Shown: positions 22,192-31,300 of the stretch, one piece after another
Position numbering within the stretch: the first letter of the stretch is position 1
Layout: each line of letters opens with the position of its first letter
IMG/VR virus record: IMGVR_UViG_3300037504_001593
Span: 1 to 35,258 of that record
DNA length: 35,258 bases
Strand: one strand, 5' to 3'
Source: a virus
Notes under the pieces: model-generated
Database searches by the model: none
The model's input: only the letters and a program-made list of their open reading frames with translations
What the model was told of the DNA's origin: nothing
Made by a program: the position numbers and the translations under genes

Positions 22192-22598
22192 TCAGAAACC
22201 TAGCAGCCTTTGACGCTTTCATGCGCGATCTTGTTCCTCAGATAGAGGAAAAGATAGGCGAATTGCGTCGCTGGGTTGCCATTGAAATTTGGTCTAATGT
22301 TACATCGATGAGTCCGGTTGATACAGGCCGATTTCGTGCATCCTGGAATATCCAAGATGGTTCGCCTGACATGAGTGTTGTACCGGAAGGTCAACACGGA
22401 CCACCATCCCAACCTAGTGGCATCAGTACAAGACCTTATCAACAGACGTGGGTTTCTAATGGCCTTCCATACGGAGAGCGGTTAGAATTCGGTTGGTCAA
22501 GGCAGGCGCCTGATGGCATGGTTCGGATTACCATGGCTGAAATAGAGACTGTGTTAAGTATGATGGGCGATATTTCAAGAAGGGATTTCCGAGTATGA
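22188..22598 (+). CDS. HK97 gp10-like tail completion protein
   Basis: This 136-aa protein fits the HK97 gp10-like neck/tail completion family (PF04883 group). The marks are MSPVDTGRFRASWN at about 43-56, then WVSNGLPYGERLEFGWSRQAPDGMVRIT at about 85-112; V-D-T-G-R-F and N-x-x-P-Y are the conserved core. The N-terminus is a long helix. These proteins sit at the head-tail interface. ATGA overlaps join it to both neighbours. Confidence 0.82.
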   Translation: MIRNLAAFDAFMRDLVPQIEEKIGELRRWVAIEIWSNVTSMSPVDTGRFRASWNIQDGSPDMSVVPEGQHGPPSQPSGISTRPYQQTWVSNGLPYGERLEFGWSRQAPDGMVRITMAEIETVLSMMGDISRRDFRV

Positions 22599-23014
22599 GC
22601 GGTTTTGATGATGCTCGCTCAGCTATCGAAACGCAGCTTTACAACAACATTACTGTTGTATCTACCAATAATATCGAGTTCATGAATTCAAGATTTGAGA
22701 TGCCGACCAATGAAACATGGATTAGAATTTCGATAATAGAGGGTGATGCAAGACAGGCTTCACTTGGAAATTATACAATCCTCAAGAGGTATACAGGCTC
22801 CATAATGGTGGATATTTTCATTCCACAATATAATGGAACAAAAGAAGGTAGAGAAATCGCAGATGAAATCGCTACCATATTCGATAGAAAACAGTTATCC
22901 TATGGATCATCAGGGACTATAAGCACTAGAATAACTTCAGCTAGGGATGTTGGCAATAACGAAGGATGGTATCAAATTAGTTGTACAACCAATTACCAAA
23001 GGGATGTCAACTAA
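22595..23014 (+). CDS. tail terminator (DUF4128-like)
   Basis: This 139-aa protein resembles DUF4128 (PF13554), the phage tail-terminator group that caps the tail tube (lambda gpU role). The order helix (DDARSAIETQL), strand (ETWIRISIIEGDARQASLG), strand (RYTGSIMVDIFIP), helix (KEGREIADEIATIFDRK) and final strand is that of the family. The place directly before the tail-tube gene is standard. It overlaps the gp10-like gene by 4 bases. Confidence 0.78.
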   Translation: MSGFDDARSAIETQLYNNITVVSTNNIEFMNSRFEMPTNETWIRISIIEGDARQASLGNYTILKRYTGSIMVDIFIPQYNGTKEGREIADEIATIFDRKQLSYGSSGTISTRITSARDVGNNEGWYQISCTTNYQRDVN

Positions 23015-23035
23015 CAGCTGAAGAGGATGTGAAAA

Positions 23036-24190
23036 ATGGCTGAAGCTGAAACGAACCGCGCAAAATTCAGGTATTCCAAGGAAAGTTCTTGGGGTGAGAC
23101 ACCTTCCGGTCCTGCAATGACCGAAGGTCGTATTACATCTGAATCTCTACATCATAATAAGAGAACCGAGCGCAGTCGAGAAATCCGTGCAGATCGAATG
23201 ACTGCCGATCACCTGGAATTGTCTAAGAGTGCTTCCGGTGATGTAAATACTGAATTGACCTATGGTGATCATGAAGCATTCTACGAGAGTGTTTTCAATG
23301 ATTCTATGGCGTCAACTCTTGTTACTGCGGCATCTACAAATATTGCTGCCAGCGCGCTTATCTCGAATGGTTCGGATTTTACAAATTTCCTTCCCGGTCA
23401 AAACGTCAGAATTCATGGTTCTGGCATTTCTACAGTGAACAACGGCGCTATCGTCGAAGTTGTTACTGCCAGTACCCATGGTATGACAGTAAAAGGGACT
23501 ACGCTTGCCGTAGAGACTGGCGTTTCCTGCCGAGTAAATGGGCGTAGACTGAGAAATAGTACAACTGAAGTTTCTCTGTTGGAAGAAGTTGAATTCACAG
23601 ATGTTTCTGCCACCAAATACTTTACGGGCATGGTGGCTGAAAGATACAGGATGGATGCTCGTTCCCAAAGCATCATCAGCCAAGTATTCAGCTTCATGGG
23701 CAAACGCGGTTTTGTTGGTTCTACAACAGTTGCCTCTACTACAGCGACTGCAACAAGCAATACCCCTATGACTGCGGCTGTTAATGTTGCGAGAATTGCC
23801 GAGAATGATACAACGCTAGACGTTGATGTTAATTCTCTCTCGTTGAGCATTAGTAACAACCTTCGCGGTCAGTCAGCAGTAGGCAGTCAGTCGAACATCG
23901 GCGTTGGTGCTGGTAGCATTGTCATCACTGGCGACCTTCAGCTGTATTTCGAAAATACTGCTTTATATGAGAAGTATGTTGATCATACTTCCACGAGCCT
24001 TTCCTTTACTCTGAAGGATACAGATGGAAATGCTATTGTTGTAAATCTCCCGAAGGTTTACATCGATGGCGGAAATCCTGATGCGACAGGTCTTGACGCA
24101 GACGTATTCCTTCCGGCAACCTATACTGCGGTCAAAGACCCTACTACTGACATCATGGTAAACATGGACTTCCTACCTGCAACACCGTAA
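23036..24190 (+). CDS. major tail (tube) protein
   Basis: This 384-aa protein is the likely tail-tube subunit. The opening RAKFRYSKESSWGETPSGPA and then SESLHHNKRTERSREIRADRM is typical of the phage tail tube family. SGDVNTELTYGDHEAFYESVF follows. A Thr/Ser/Ala-rich beta insert is present at about 105-175. The C-terminal half holds LSLSISNNLRGQSAVG and VVNLPKVYIDGGNPDATG, ending near a DFLPATP tail. AGAGGA lies about 9 bases before ATG 23036. It lies between the tail terminator and the chaperone genes, as in siphoviruses. Confidence 0.85.
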   Translation: MAEAETNRAKFRYSKESSWGETPSGPAMTEGRITSESLHHNKRTERSREIRADRMTADHLELSKSASGDVNTELTYGDHEAFYESVFNDSMASTLVTAASTNIAASALISNGSDFTNFLPGQNVRIHGSGISTVNNGAIVEVVTASTHGMTVKGTTLAVETGVSCRVNGRRLRNSTTEVSLLEEVEFTDVSATKYFTGMVAERYRMDARSQSIISQVFSFMGKRGFVGSTTVASTTATATSNTPMTAAVNVARIAENDTTLDVDVNSLSLSISNNLRGQSAVGSQSNIGVGAGSIVITGDLQLYFENTALYEKYVDHTSTSLSFTLKDTDGNAIVVNLPKVYIDGGNPDATGLDADVFLPATYTAVKDPTTDIMVNMDFLPATP

Positions 24191-24219
24191 GTCCTGAGAT
24201 AGGACGGAAAGGTTCTGAG

Positions 24220-24612
24220 ATGGAACTGAGCGAACGTATCGTTGACGCCAATCTCGAAGAGAATGGCGTTTGGATGGATTACTATGATGGAAGCAAGATC
24301 AAACTTGCTTCCATCCGTTCCAGGCGCTTCCGTGAAGCCAAGGAACGTATCGAGAAGCCCTATGAACGGCTGATCAAGCGGGATATCCTTCCCAAGGAAC
24401 GGAAGGAAGAGCTTGAAGCCCGGATGATTTCGGAAGGTCTCTTGCTCGATTGGTCCGGCTTCGAAAACCATGGTCAAGAACTTCCCTTTTCTCGGGAAGT
24501 TGCATACAAGCTGGTTAAAGAACAAAGCTGGTTCCGCATCGATGTCCTTACAATGGCGGCTGATGAAGCAGCCTATCGCAAAGAGGATGTGGAGGAAGTA
24601 GCAAAAAACTAG
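24220..24612 (+). CDS. tail assembly chaperone, G-like
   Basis: This 130-aa protein is the upstream part of the tail assembly chaperone, lambda gpG role: it binds the tape measure while the tube forms. Features are ENGVWMDYYDGSKIKLASI at about 14-32, an acidic/basic helical middle, GLLLDWSGFENHGQELPFSREVAYKLV at about 73-99, and a last helix. AAAGG lies about 10 bases before ATG 24220. The last codons are GCA AAA AAC TAG, giving the slippery heptamer A AAA AAC. A -1 slip there enters the next frame and makes a 250-aa G-T fusion. Confidence 0.85.
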   Translation: MELSERIVDANLEENGVWMDYYDGSKIKLASIRSRRFREAKERIEKPYERLIKRDILPKERKEELEARMISEGLLLDWSGFENHGQELPFSREVAYKLVKEQSWFRIDVLTMAADEAAYRKEDVEEVAKN

Positions 24613-24634
24613 CTAGCTGGCTCGAATGGCGGCT
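24603..24634 (+). promoter_or_regulatory. programmed -1 frameshift signal
   Basis: The slippery heptamer A AAA AAC (24603-24609) is in the correct phase with the G frame. After a 5-base spacer, AGCTG (24615-24619) pairs with CGGCT (24630-24634). The -1 frame is open from 24603 to the stop at 24971. This is the usual site for G-GT frameshifting. Confidence 0.8.
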
Positions 24635-24971
24635 CAAGGTAGGTGATCGATTGGACATCTTAATTGAGCGCAGTCGAGCCAAGCAACGTCTTACAGCTAC
24701 ATTAGAAATGGAACCTCTAATAGATGAGGAATTTTCATGGATAATTGATGCATTCTTACTCTTGTCTAATTACAGATCAAGAGGCGAAAGTTGGGTTGGA
24801 TTTATCAGCATAAGCGAGATTAAGGCTTATGCTGATTATCATGATTTAACACCAAAAGAAAAAGATTATTTTTTACAATCCATCGCACAGATGGATACGG
24901 TTTATATTGAAAGAATGATGAAGACCGCGGCGAAGAAGAGCGGGGAAAGTGTAGATGGCCCTAAGATTTGA
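24609..24971 (+). CDS. tail assembly chaperone T extension (by -1 frameshift)
   Basis: This frame holds the T part of the G-T chaperone. After the slip at 24603-24609 it continues LASWLEWRLKVGDRLDILIE without a stop and ends at 24971, adding about 120 residues. The conserved end (SIAQMDTVYIERMMK) resembles other T domains that bind the tape measure. Independent start is possible at TTG 24651, with AAGGTAGG about 8 bases upstream, but fusion is more likely by analogy with known siphophages. The last 17 bases overlap the tape measure gene. Confidence 0.75.
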   Translation, partial: LASWLEWRLKVGDRLDILIERSRAKQRLTATLEMEPLIDEEFSWIIDAFLLLSNYRSRGESWVGFISISEIKAYADYHDLTPKEKDYFLQSIAQMDTVYIERMMKTAAKKSGESVDGPKI

Positions 24972-27132
24972 TATCCAGATCGGCGCCGATACTTCTGGCG
25001 CAGAACGCGGTCTTCGTCAACTTGATCAACATGCTGATAGGGCTAGGCATTCTGTTGATCGCGTTAATGATGAATTAGAAGATACAAGTCACAGATCACA
25101 AAGAGCACATGGCGCACTTGGCAGAGTGAGTAATGCTTGGAAAGCATTAGGTGTAGCCGCTCTAGCCTATTTGGCTATTAATGTTGGTCGTCAGATAAAC
25201 CAAGAAATCGATGCTTATACAAGGATGACTAATCAGTTACGCACAGTAACTGAAAGTCAAGAAGCATTGACAAGAGTCCGCCAAAGACTTTTCGATGTAT
25301 CCCAGCAAACTATGACTGCATTTGACAGCAATGTTCAAATGTATGCTCGTCTGCAGCGCGCAACAAGAAATCTTGGGACTACAGAAGATGAATTAATCAC
25401 TGCTATGACCAATGTTAATAATCTGATTAGAATTTCTGGCACTACAGCACAAGAAGCTTCTTCTGGTCTTATTCAGCTATCTCAGGGCTTAAGTTCCGGC
25501 GCTCTTCGTGGCGACGAATTCCGGTCTATTGCGGAAAATATGCCTGTTCTTCTGGATGAATGGGCGGAGTCTCTTGGTGTTACTCGTGCGCAATTGCGTG
25601 AAATGGGTACAGAGGGCGAACTTACTGCTGAAATGTTCATGAACGTCTTTGGGCGCACTATGGAAGATGTTGATGAAACAGTTTCAGAAATGAGTAGAAC
25701 TTCTGACCAAGCTATGACACAATTGAGCAATGCCTTTACCAGATTTATTGGGGAAGCAACAGAAGGTACTGAAGTTACAGAAACTCTCAATTCGCTGATA
25801 GATCAGTTTGTTAGCTTCCTTGAAGACCCGCAGACTATTGAAACATTCGGCGAAGTCATTAGTACAATGGCTCGCAGTATGGAAATATTGGTTCAAGGGA
25901 TCGAAGCTGTCCTTCCCTTGTTAAGAAGTCTGTTGCAATTAATCAACAATACTCTTGATACACTAGCAAGGCTAGGGGACATTGATTATTTAATCCCATC
26001 AAGAGAACCCGGTTCTGATCCCCTTGGAGGTGAAGAACGTGGCGATTACACGCCAGAAGGCAACATTGGTCTTCCGGGAATGCACGATGGCGGTGTGGTT
26101 GGACGTGATTTTTCCTTTATTCGTCAGGTAAACCCTGATCTTTTTGCTGGCGCTCAACGATACCAGCGCGGTGGTATAGCCGGCCTTGGTCCTGATGAAG
26201 TTCCTGCCATTCTTCATCGCGGCGAGATTGTTCTGCCGAATAGACATCCGAGGGATCGCGGCGGTTCTGCCATGAGCACTCTCATGGAAACAAATATCTT
26301 GGCAGAATTGGTTTCCCTTTTTGATCGTGGGACGATCACTGTTAGAGAATTTCGCAGAGAAAGGGAAATCCTAGAAGAAGCCCAGCGCCAAAATATCCAG
26401 CGTGGATCGGAAGAATACGAACAGCTTCGTGAGAATATCGAGGTTAATGAACAATTAGAAACTCGCATTGGAAACTTAATCGAAGAACAAAGAGAATGGG
26501 AGCGCGTCTCTAATTCTCTTGGTAGAGCTTTTGGTAGGTTTGCTTCCTCAGCTATTCGTGATTTTGATAACATTGGAGATGCTGCCAAGCGGTTAGGCTT
26601 CCAAATCGCTGACATGATTACACAGATCGCTGTAATCGAACCCTTAGAAAGGGGTATAGCCGACGCTTTCAGCGGCAGCGGTCTTTTCTCAGGGATCGGC
26701 GATTGGATCGGTGGAGCCATTGGAGGGTTGTTCGGTGGAGGTGGTGGCGGTAACGCTACCTTGGCGCCCACCGGCTTATTCTCAGAAGGCGGTATTGTTG
26801 GCGATCCTGATAATAAAACAACAAAGGTTCCTGTAGCAGCCTTTGCCGGCGCTCCCCATTTTGCTGATGGTGGTATCCCGGCAATCGTTCATCGGAATGA
26901 GGGAATTTTCACTCCGAAGCAAATGGAGAATGCTGATAGGCTATTCAGCGCAATGCAATCTCCAGTAGAAGTTCACATTCATGGTGTTACAAAGCAGCCA
27001 GAGGTTCGTCAACAAGATGGTCGCTTGGACATTATGCTTGACGAAAGTGTGGCGAATGCTATTGATCGTGGACCGAGAACGCAACGAGTTCTCCGGCAGC
27101 AATATGGTGTCGGAAAAATCCCTAGGAGATAA
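24955..27132 (+). CDS. tape measure protein
   Basis: This 725-aa protein sets tail length. The N-terminal part (IGADTSGAERGLRQLDQHADRA, then helices to about 260) fits the tape-measure N-terminal domain, including LSQGLSSGALRGDEFRSIAENMP at about 174-196. Hydrophobic helices lie at about 63-78 and 300-325. The C-terminal half holds two Gly-rich modules with P-A-I-L/V-H-R-x-E (PAILHRGEIVLP and PAIVHRNEGIFTP). At about 1.5 angstroms per residue the tail would be about 110 nm. GGGGAAAG lies about 6 bases before ATG 24955. No peptidase or transglycosylase motif is visible. Confidence 0.92.
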   Translation: MALRFDIQIGADTSGAERGLRQLDQHADRARHSVDRVNDELEDTSHRSQRAHGALGRVSNAWKALGVAALAYLAINVGRQINQEIDAYTRMTNQLRTVTESQEALTRVRQRLFDVSQQTMTAFDSNVQMYARLQRATRNLGTTEDELITAMTNVNNLIRISGTTAQEASSGLIQLSQGLSSGALRGDEFRSIAENMPVLLDEWAESLGVTRAQLREMGTEGELTAEMFMNVFGRTMEDVDETVSEMSRTSDQAMTQLSNAFTRFIGEATEGTEVTETLNSLIDQFVSFLEDPQTIETFGEVISTMARSMEILVQGIEAVLPLLRSLLQLINNTLDTLARLGDIDYLIPSREPGSDPLGGEERGDYTPEGNIGLPGMHDGGVVGRDFSFIRQVNPDLFAGAQRYQRGGIAGLGPDEVPAILHRGEIVLPNRHPRDRGGSAMSTLMETNILAELVSLFDRGTITVREFRREREILEEAQRQNIQRGSEEYEQLRENIEVNEQLETRIGNLIEEQREWERVSNSLGRAFGRFASSAIRDFDNIGDAAKRLGFQIADMITQIAVIEPLERGIADAFSGSGLFSGIGDWIGGAIGGLFGGGGGGNATLAPTGLFSEGGIVGDPDNKTTKVPVAAFAGAPHFADGGIPAIVHRNEGIFTPKQMENADRLFSAMQSPVEVHIHGVTKQPEVRQQDGRLDIMLDESVANAIDRGPRTQRVLRQQYGVGKIPRR

Positions 27133-27135
27133 TTC

Positions 27136-27486
27136 ATGCCGAGTTGGCCAGCGTCACTTCCTGAAAAGCCTCAGATAGAAGGCTATAGGGAAACTGCGCC
27201 AGAACTGAAGCTTAGAACCAAGATGGATGCCGGCCCGCCTGAAATGCGCCGAAGATTTACAGGCGGAATCAGGTTGTTCGAATTTGAAATGATCCTTACT
27301 TCTGCGCAAGTTTCTACACTTGATGCCTTCCACGAGACTGATACCAAAGGCGGTTCTCTAAGCTTTAGCTGGACTTTCCCGAGAACTGGCGCATCATGTA
27401 CCGCTAGATTTGTAGATGAACCTGAATACAGAGCTATCGGTGGGGAATATTACAGAGTCGGCCTTAATTTCGAGATACTGCCATGA
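27136..27486 (+). CDS. minor tail protein after the tape measure
   Basis: This 116-aa beta protein belongs to a small tail-tip family often seen before DUF1833. The marks are WPASLPEKPQIEGYRE at the start, KMDAGPPEMRRRFT at about 30-43, and a strand run through GGSLSFSWTFPRTG and FVDEPEYRAIGG. It likely makes part of the tip ring between tube and baseplate (lambda gpM-like position). AGGAGA lies about 7 bases before ATG 27136, and the stop overlaps the next gene by 4 bases. Confidence 0.7.
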   Translation: MPSWPASLPEKPQIEGYRETAPELKLRTKMDAGPPEMRRRFTGGIRLFEFEMILTSAQVSTLDAFHETDTKGGSLSFSWTFPRTGASCTARFVDEPEYRAIGGEYYRVGLNFEILP

Positions 27487-27962
27487 GTAGGACGGTAAGT
27501 AATACACTATGGGCTGCAGCCGGGAAGAATGAAACTGAAGAATGCCCGATCATTTTGCTTACCTTCGAACATGATGACCTTGATTCCCCTGTTAGATTAA
27601 CTAGCGATAGCACTGATACAACTTCCAATGGGGTGACTTTTACATCCAAGCCATTTGAAATCCAATTGCCTGATGATACAGAAGAAAGCCCGCCGACAAC
27701 CAAGATTTCTTTGGCAGCAGTAGATCGGGATTTGACAGAGAAGCTAGTCTCTGTTTCAACTCCGCCGACTGTTACTATTCAACTTGTCCTAGCTTCCGAT
27801 CCTGATACAGTAGAAGCTGAATGGACAGATTTTGAATTACGATCTGTGAATTACAACGCCTTGGTGATAAGCGGGGAAATTACAATTGCTAATTTTTCGG
27901 AACAGCTTTATCCAGGGATAAAGTTTACACCGAATGCCTTTCCGGGAGTGTTTAGAACATGA
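27483..27962 (+). CDS. DUF1833 minor tail protein
   Basis: This 159-aa protein matches DUF1833 (PF08875), a tail-tip protein in the place of lambda gpL. Recognisable segments are ECPIILLTFEHDDLDSPVRL at about 19-38, TSNGVTFTSKPFEIQLPDD, and the end VISGEITIANFSEQLYPGIKFTP. It has no Cys cluster, unlike lambda gpL. ATGA overlaps link it to both neighbours. It probably forms the ring that holds the tip peptidase and J-like protein. Confidence 0.8.
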   Translation: MSRTVSNTLWAAAGKNETEECPIILLTFEHDDLDSPVRLTSDSTDTTSNGVTFTSKPFEIQLPDDTEESPPTTKISLAAVDRDLTEKLVSVSTPPTVTIQLVLASDPDTVEAEWTDFELRSVNYNALVISGEITIANFSEQLYPGIKFTPNAFPGVFRT

Positions 27963-28375
27963 ATTGGACTTCAGATTACATCGGCATTCCCTATGCTGAT
28001 GGTGGCAGATCGCATCTAGGATGTGACTGTTGGGGGCTTGTTTGGTTAATCTATAAAGAACAATTTGGCATTGAATTGCCAAGTTACAGCAATGATTACA
28101 TCACCGCTGAAGATAAGGTGGATATTTCCAAGTTAATCAATGGAGAGCTTGGAATATGGACATCAATCGATTTAGCAAATTCTTCCATTGGCGATCTCAT
28201 TCTAATGAAATATGCTGATGGATACCCCGGCCATATCGGACTTTTGCTTGACAAAACTCGGATGATCCATGTCCATAAAGGGATTGATACAGTAATCGTC
28301 AATCTCTATAACCGCCATCATGGGGTTAGATGGATTGATCGCCTCGAAATGATAGGTCGATATACACCGAGATGA
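27959..28375 (+). CDS. NlpC/P60-type tail-tip peptidase
   Basis: This 138-aa protein is an NlpC/P60 cysteine peptidase. The catalytic Cys is C24 in GCDCWGLVWLIY, His is H92 in YPGHIGLLL, and a third polar residue is His104 or His106 in MIHVHKG. Such enzymes cut peptidoglycan stem peptides during DNA entry or help tail assembly (lambda gpK role). The N-terminal Mov34/JAB domain of lambda gpK is absent. Its place between DUF1833 and the J-like gene is standard. Confidence 0.88.
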   Translation: MNWTSDYIGIPYADGGRSHLGCDCWGLVWLIYKEQFGIELPSYSNDYITAEDKVDISKLINGELGIWTSIDLANSSIGDLILMKYADGYPGHIGLLLDKTRMIHVHKGIDTVIVNLYNRHHGVRWIDRLEMIGRYTPR

Positions 28376-31300
28376 ACCTTCCTGTTCCATATAGTAAGCA
28401 GGAAATTCTTGCTCCTGGCGAAGGTCTTGTTCGTGTAATTGCGCGTCCACATCCGTTTCGTGAAGAAAGGATTGAGCGATATTTTCCTGTTGGTTTATCT
28501 CTGCAGGAAATGCTTGAGGAAATCCAGCCAAGGCCTGAATTAAGACGACATGTAAATATAGCTTTAGAAAAGAACAATAAAGTCTGGATCATACCAGAAG
28601 ACAAATTTAACTCTATAAGACCAAAAGCAGAAACCCGCATCATCATGCGGGCTTACCCTAAAGGTCCGGCAGTTGCAGTAATCGGGGCTATAGCTGCCTC
28701 AGCTGCCGGTGCCGCGGTCGCCTCTATCCCTGCCATTGCCGCTTTAGGTCCGATTGTCTCGGGGATTATTGGCGCTGTTGTAACCACTGCTGTTGGTTAT
28801 TTATTCAATGCTATTGTTCCAGTAAATAAACCGAAGATGTCCATATCACCGGGCGCAAGGAGCATTTCTGCCAAGACTGCAGAGGCTGGGGAAAGAAGCC
28901 CAACGCTATCTGGCGCAAGAAATCAACTTCGTCCGTTTGAGCCAGTACCTGTTGTCCTTGGTAAACATAGAGTAATCCCGGCTTATGGGGCAAAACCATA
29001 TACAGAAATCATCGGCGATGACCAATATTTACGTGTTTTGGTGGTTTGGGGTGTTGGTGAATATGATATTCAAGATATTAAGATTGGCGACACTTTAGCA
29101 GAATCATTCTCGGATGTACTTGTAGAAAGTAGGGATGGGTCTGGAAGTAATGATCTTACCTTATTTCCAAATACGGTTGTTCAAGAAGATTTGTCAATTA
29201 AGCTTGATGAAGAGCTTACATGGCACACTAGACGTACATCCAACGATACTGACGAATTCACTTTAGATATTACATGGCCAGAAGGCATCAGGCAATTCGA
29301 TGATGATGGCGGAACTTCTAATTATTTTGTTCATGTTGATGCTGAATATCGTAGAGTTGGTGCAGCTACTTGGACATCATTTGATCCTATCAAAATTTCA
29401 ACAGATACTGGCGATACAATTAGGCGTTCCCTATTTGCTCGCAATCTGACACGCGGCCAATATGAGGTTCGCGTTCGGCTTCATGATGGATATACCGATA
29501 GCGCTAGGGTCGCATGGACACCTTATTGGACAGCTCTTAGATCATTCAAGAATGAAGACCCTATACAAGAATCAAACATTGCTGCTAGTGTTATTCGAAT
29601 TAAAGCCAGCGACCAGCTTAATGGTATTGTTGATACTATCAATGGCTTAATTCAGTTGAAATGTCTTGATTGGACAGGTTTGATTTGGACAAAGCAGGCA
29701 ACCCGAAATCCAGCTAGTCTTTTCAGGTATGTTCTTCAAGGGCCGGCAAACCCATTTCCGCTGGATGACGACAGACTTGATTTGATAAGTATTCAAGAAT
29801 GGGCTGAATACTGTGATGAAAAAGGGTTTGAATTCAATGGCGTAATTGATTTTGCCACATCCATTTTTGATGTCCTAAAAGATTTAGGTCAAGCTGGCCG
29901 AGCTATGCCCATCAATAAGGATGGCAAATGGGGTGTGGCGATTGATAAAGAGAAAACTGATGTTGCTCAGCTATTCAGCGAGCGTAATTCTTGGGGATTT
30001 AAAGGGAAACACACTTATATCGAGCCAGTTCATGGCTTCAGAGTAAACTTCAACAATGAAAATGCAGATTATCAAGAAGATGAAGTTACAATTTACGCTG
30101 ATGGTTACAATGCTAGTAATGCTACAGAGCTTCGCGATCTTGAATTCTTCGGGGTAACAAATCCAAATCAAATTCACAAGCTTACAAGGCACAGGCTTGC
30201 CGAGCTTTCTCTAAGACTTGGCGAATATACTCTCAATACAACATTTAGAAATGTGATTGTTACTCGCGGAGATTTGGTGCGGCTCAATCACTCTGTTGCC
30301 CTGTTTGGCTTAGGAAGTGGCAGAGTTAAGGAACTTGTAACATCTAGCACTACCACAACAGGCGTGGTTCTAGATGAACTTCTAACAATGGAAGCTGCCA
30401 AGACTTATGCTCTACGTTTCCAACTTGATGATGGCTCTACATTAGTAAGAACGCTAACAACGTCGGCCGGGGAAAGTGATACATTCACTTTCGATTCGGC
30501 AATTGATACATCAAGCGGACCCTCAGTCGGAAATCTTGCTGCTTATGGTGAATCATCCAATGAGACTGTAGAACTTCTGGTTAAATCAGTTGATCCTGGA
30601 CCTGATCTTTCCGCTAGATTAACTCTTGTTGACTATGCACCGGCTGTTTTTGCTGCTGATAATAAGCCAATCCCTGCATATCAAAGTAAAATTACAAGTC
30701 CGTCAGGCGATATTCCCCCGCCAATTCCTCTAATTAATTACATCAAATCTGATGAGGAAGCTCTCATCAGAAGAAAATCTGGCGAGCTTATTCCAACAAT
30801 TAAGGTTTCATTCTCCATTCCTTCTGGGTTCGAAACTATTGTTTCTGAAGTCCAAGGGCAAATCCGTAGAAACGGTGATGATTTCTGGTTGCCTATCGTT
30901 TCTGTAAATGATGCTGTTGGAGTGCTAACTTTTAGAGAGGTTGATGAAGGCAGTTTATATGACATAAGAATTCGCACGCGCTCTAGAGAAGGACTTGTTT
31001 CTAATTGGAGCGTTGTTTATGAGCACGAAGTTGTTGGATTTGCAACACTTCCTGATGATGTGAGTTCATTTTACATCCAAGGAAATTCTCTTAATTGGGA
31101 ATATCCCAATCCACCGCGCGACCTTGCTGGCTTCCGTTTGAAATATCATAACGGGAGCTATTCTGTTTGGTCTAACGCTGAAGAATTACACTCCAATTTA
31201 ATTACAGGTCCGCCGTTCTCGCTGGATACCGTTCCAAAGGGTATCCAAACGATAATGATCAAAGCGGTCGATATTGTTGGTAATGAATCAGAAAATCCAG

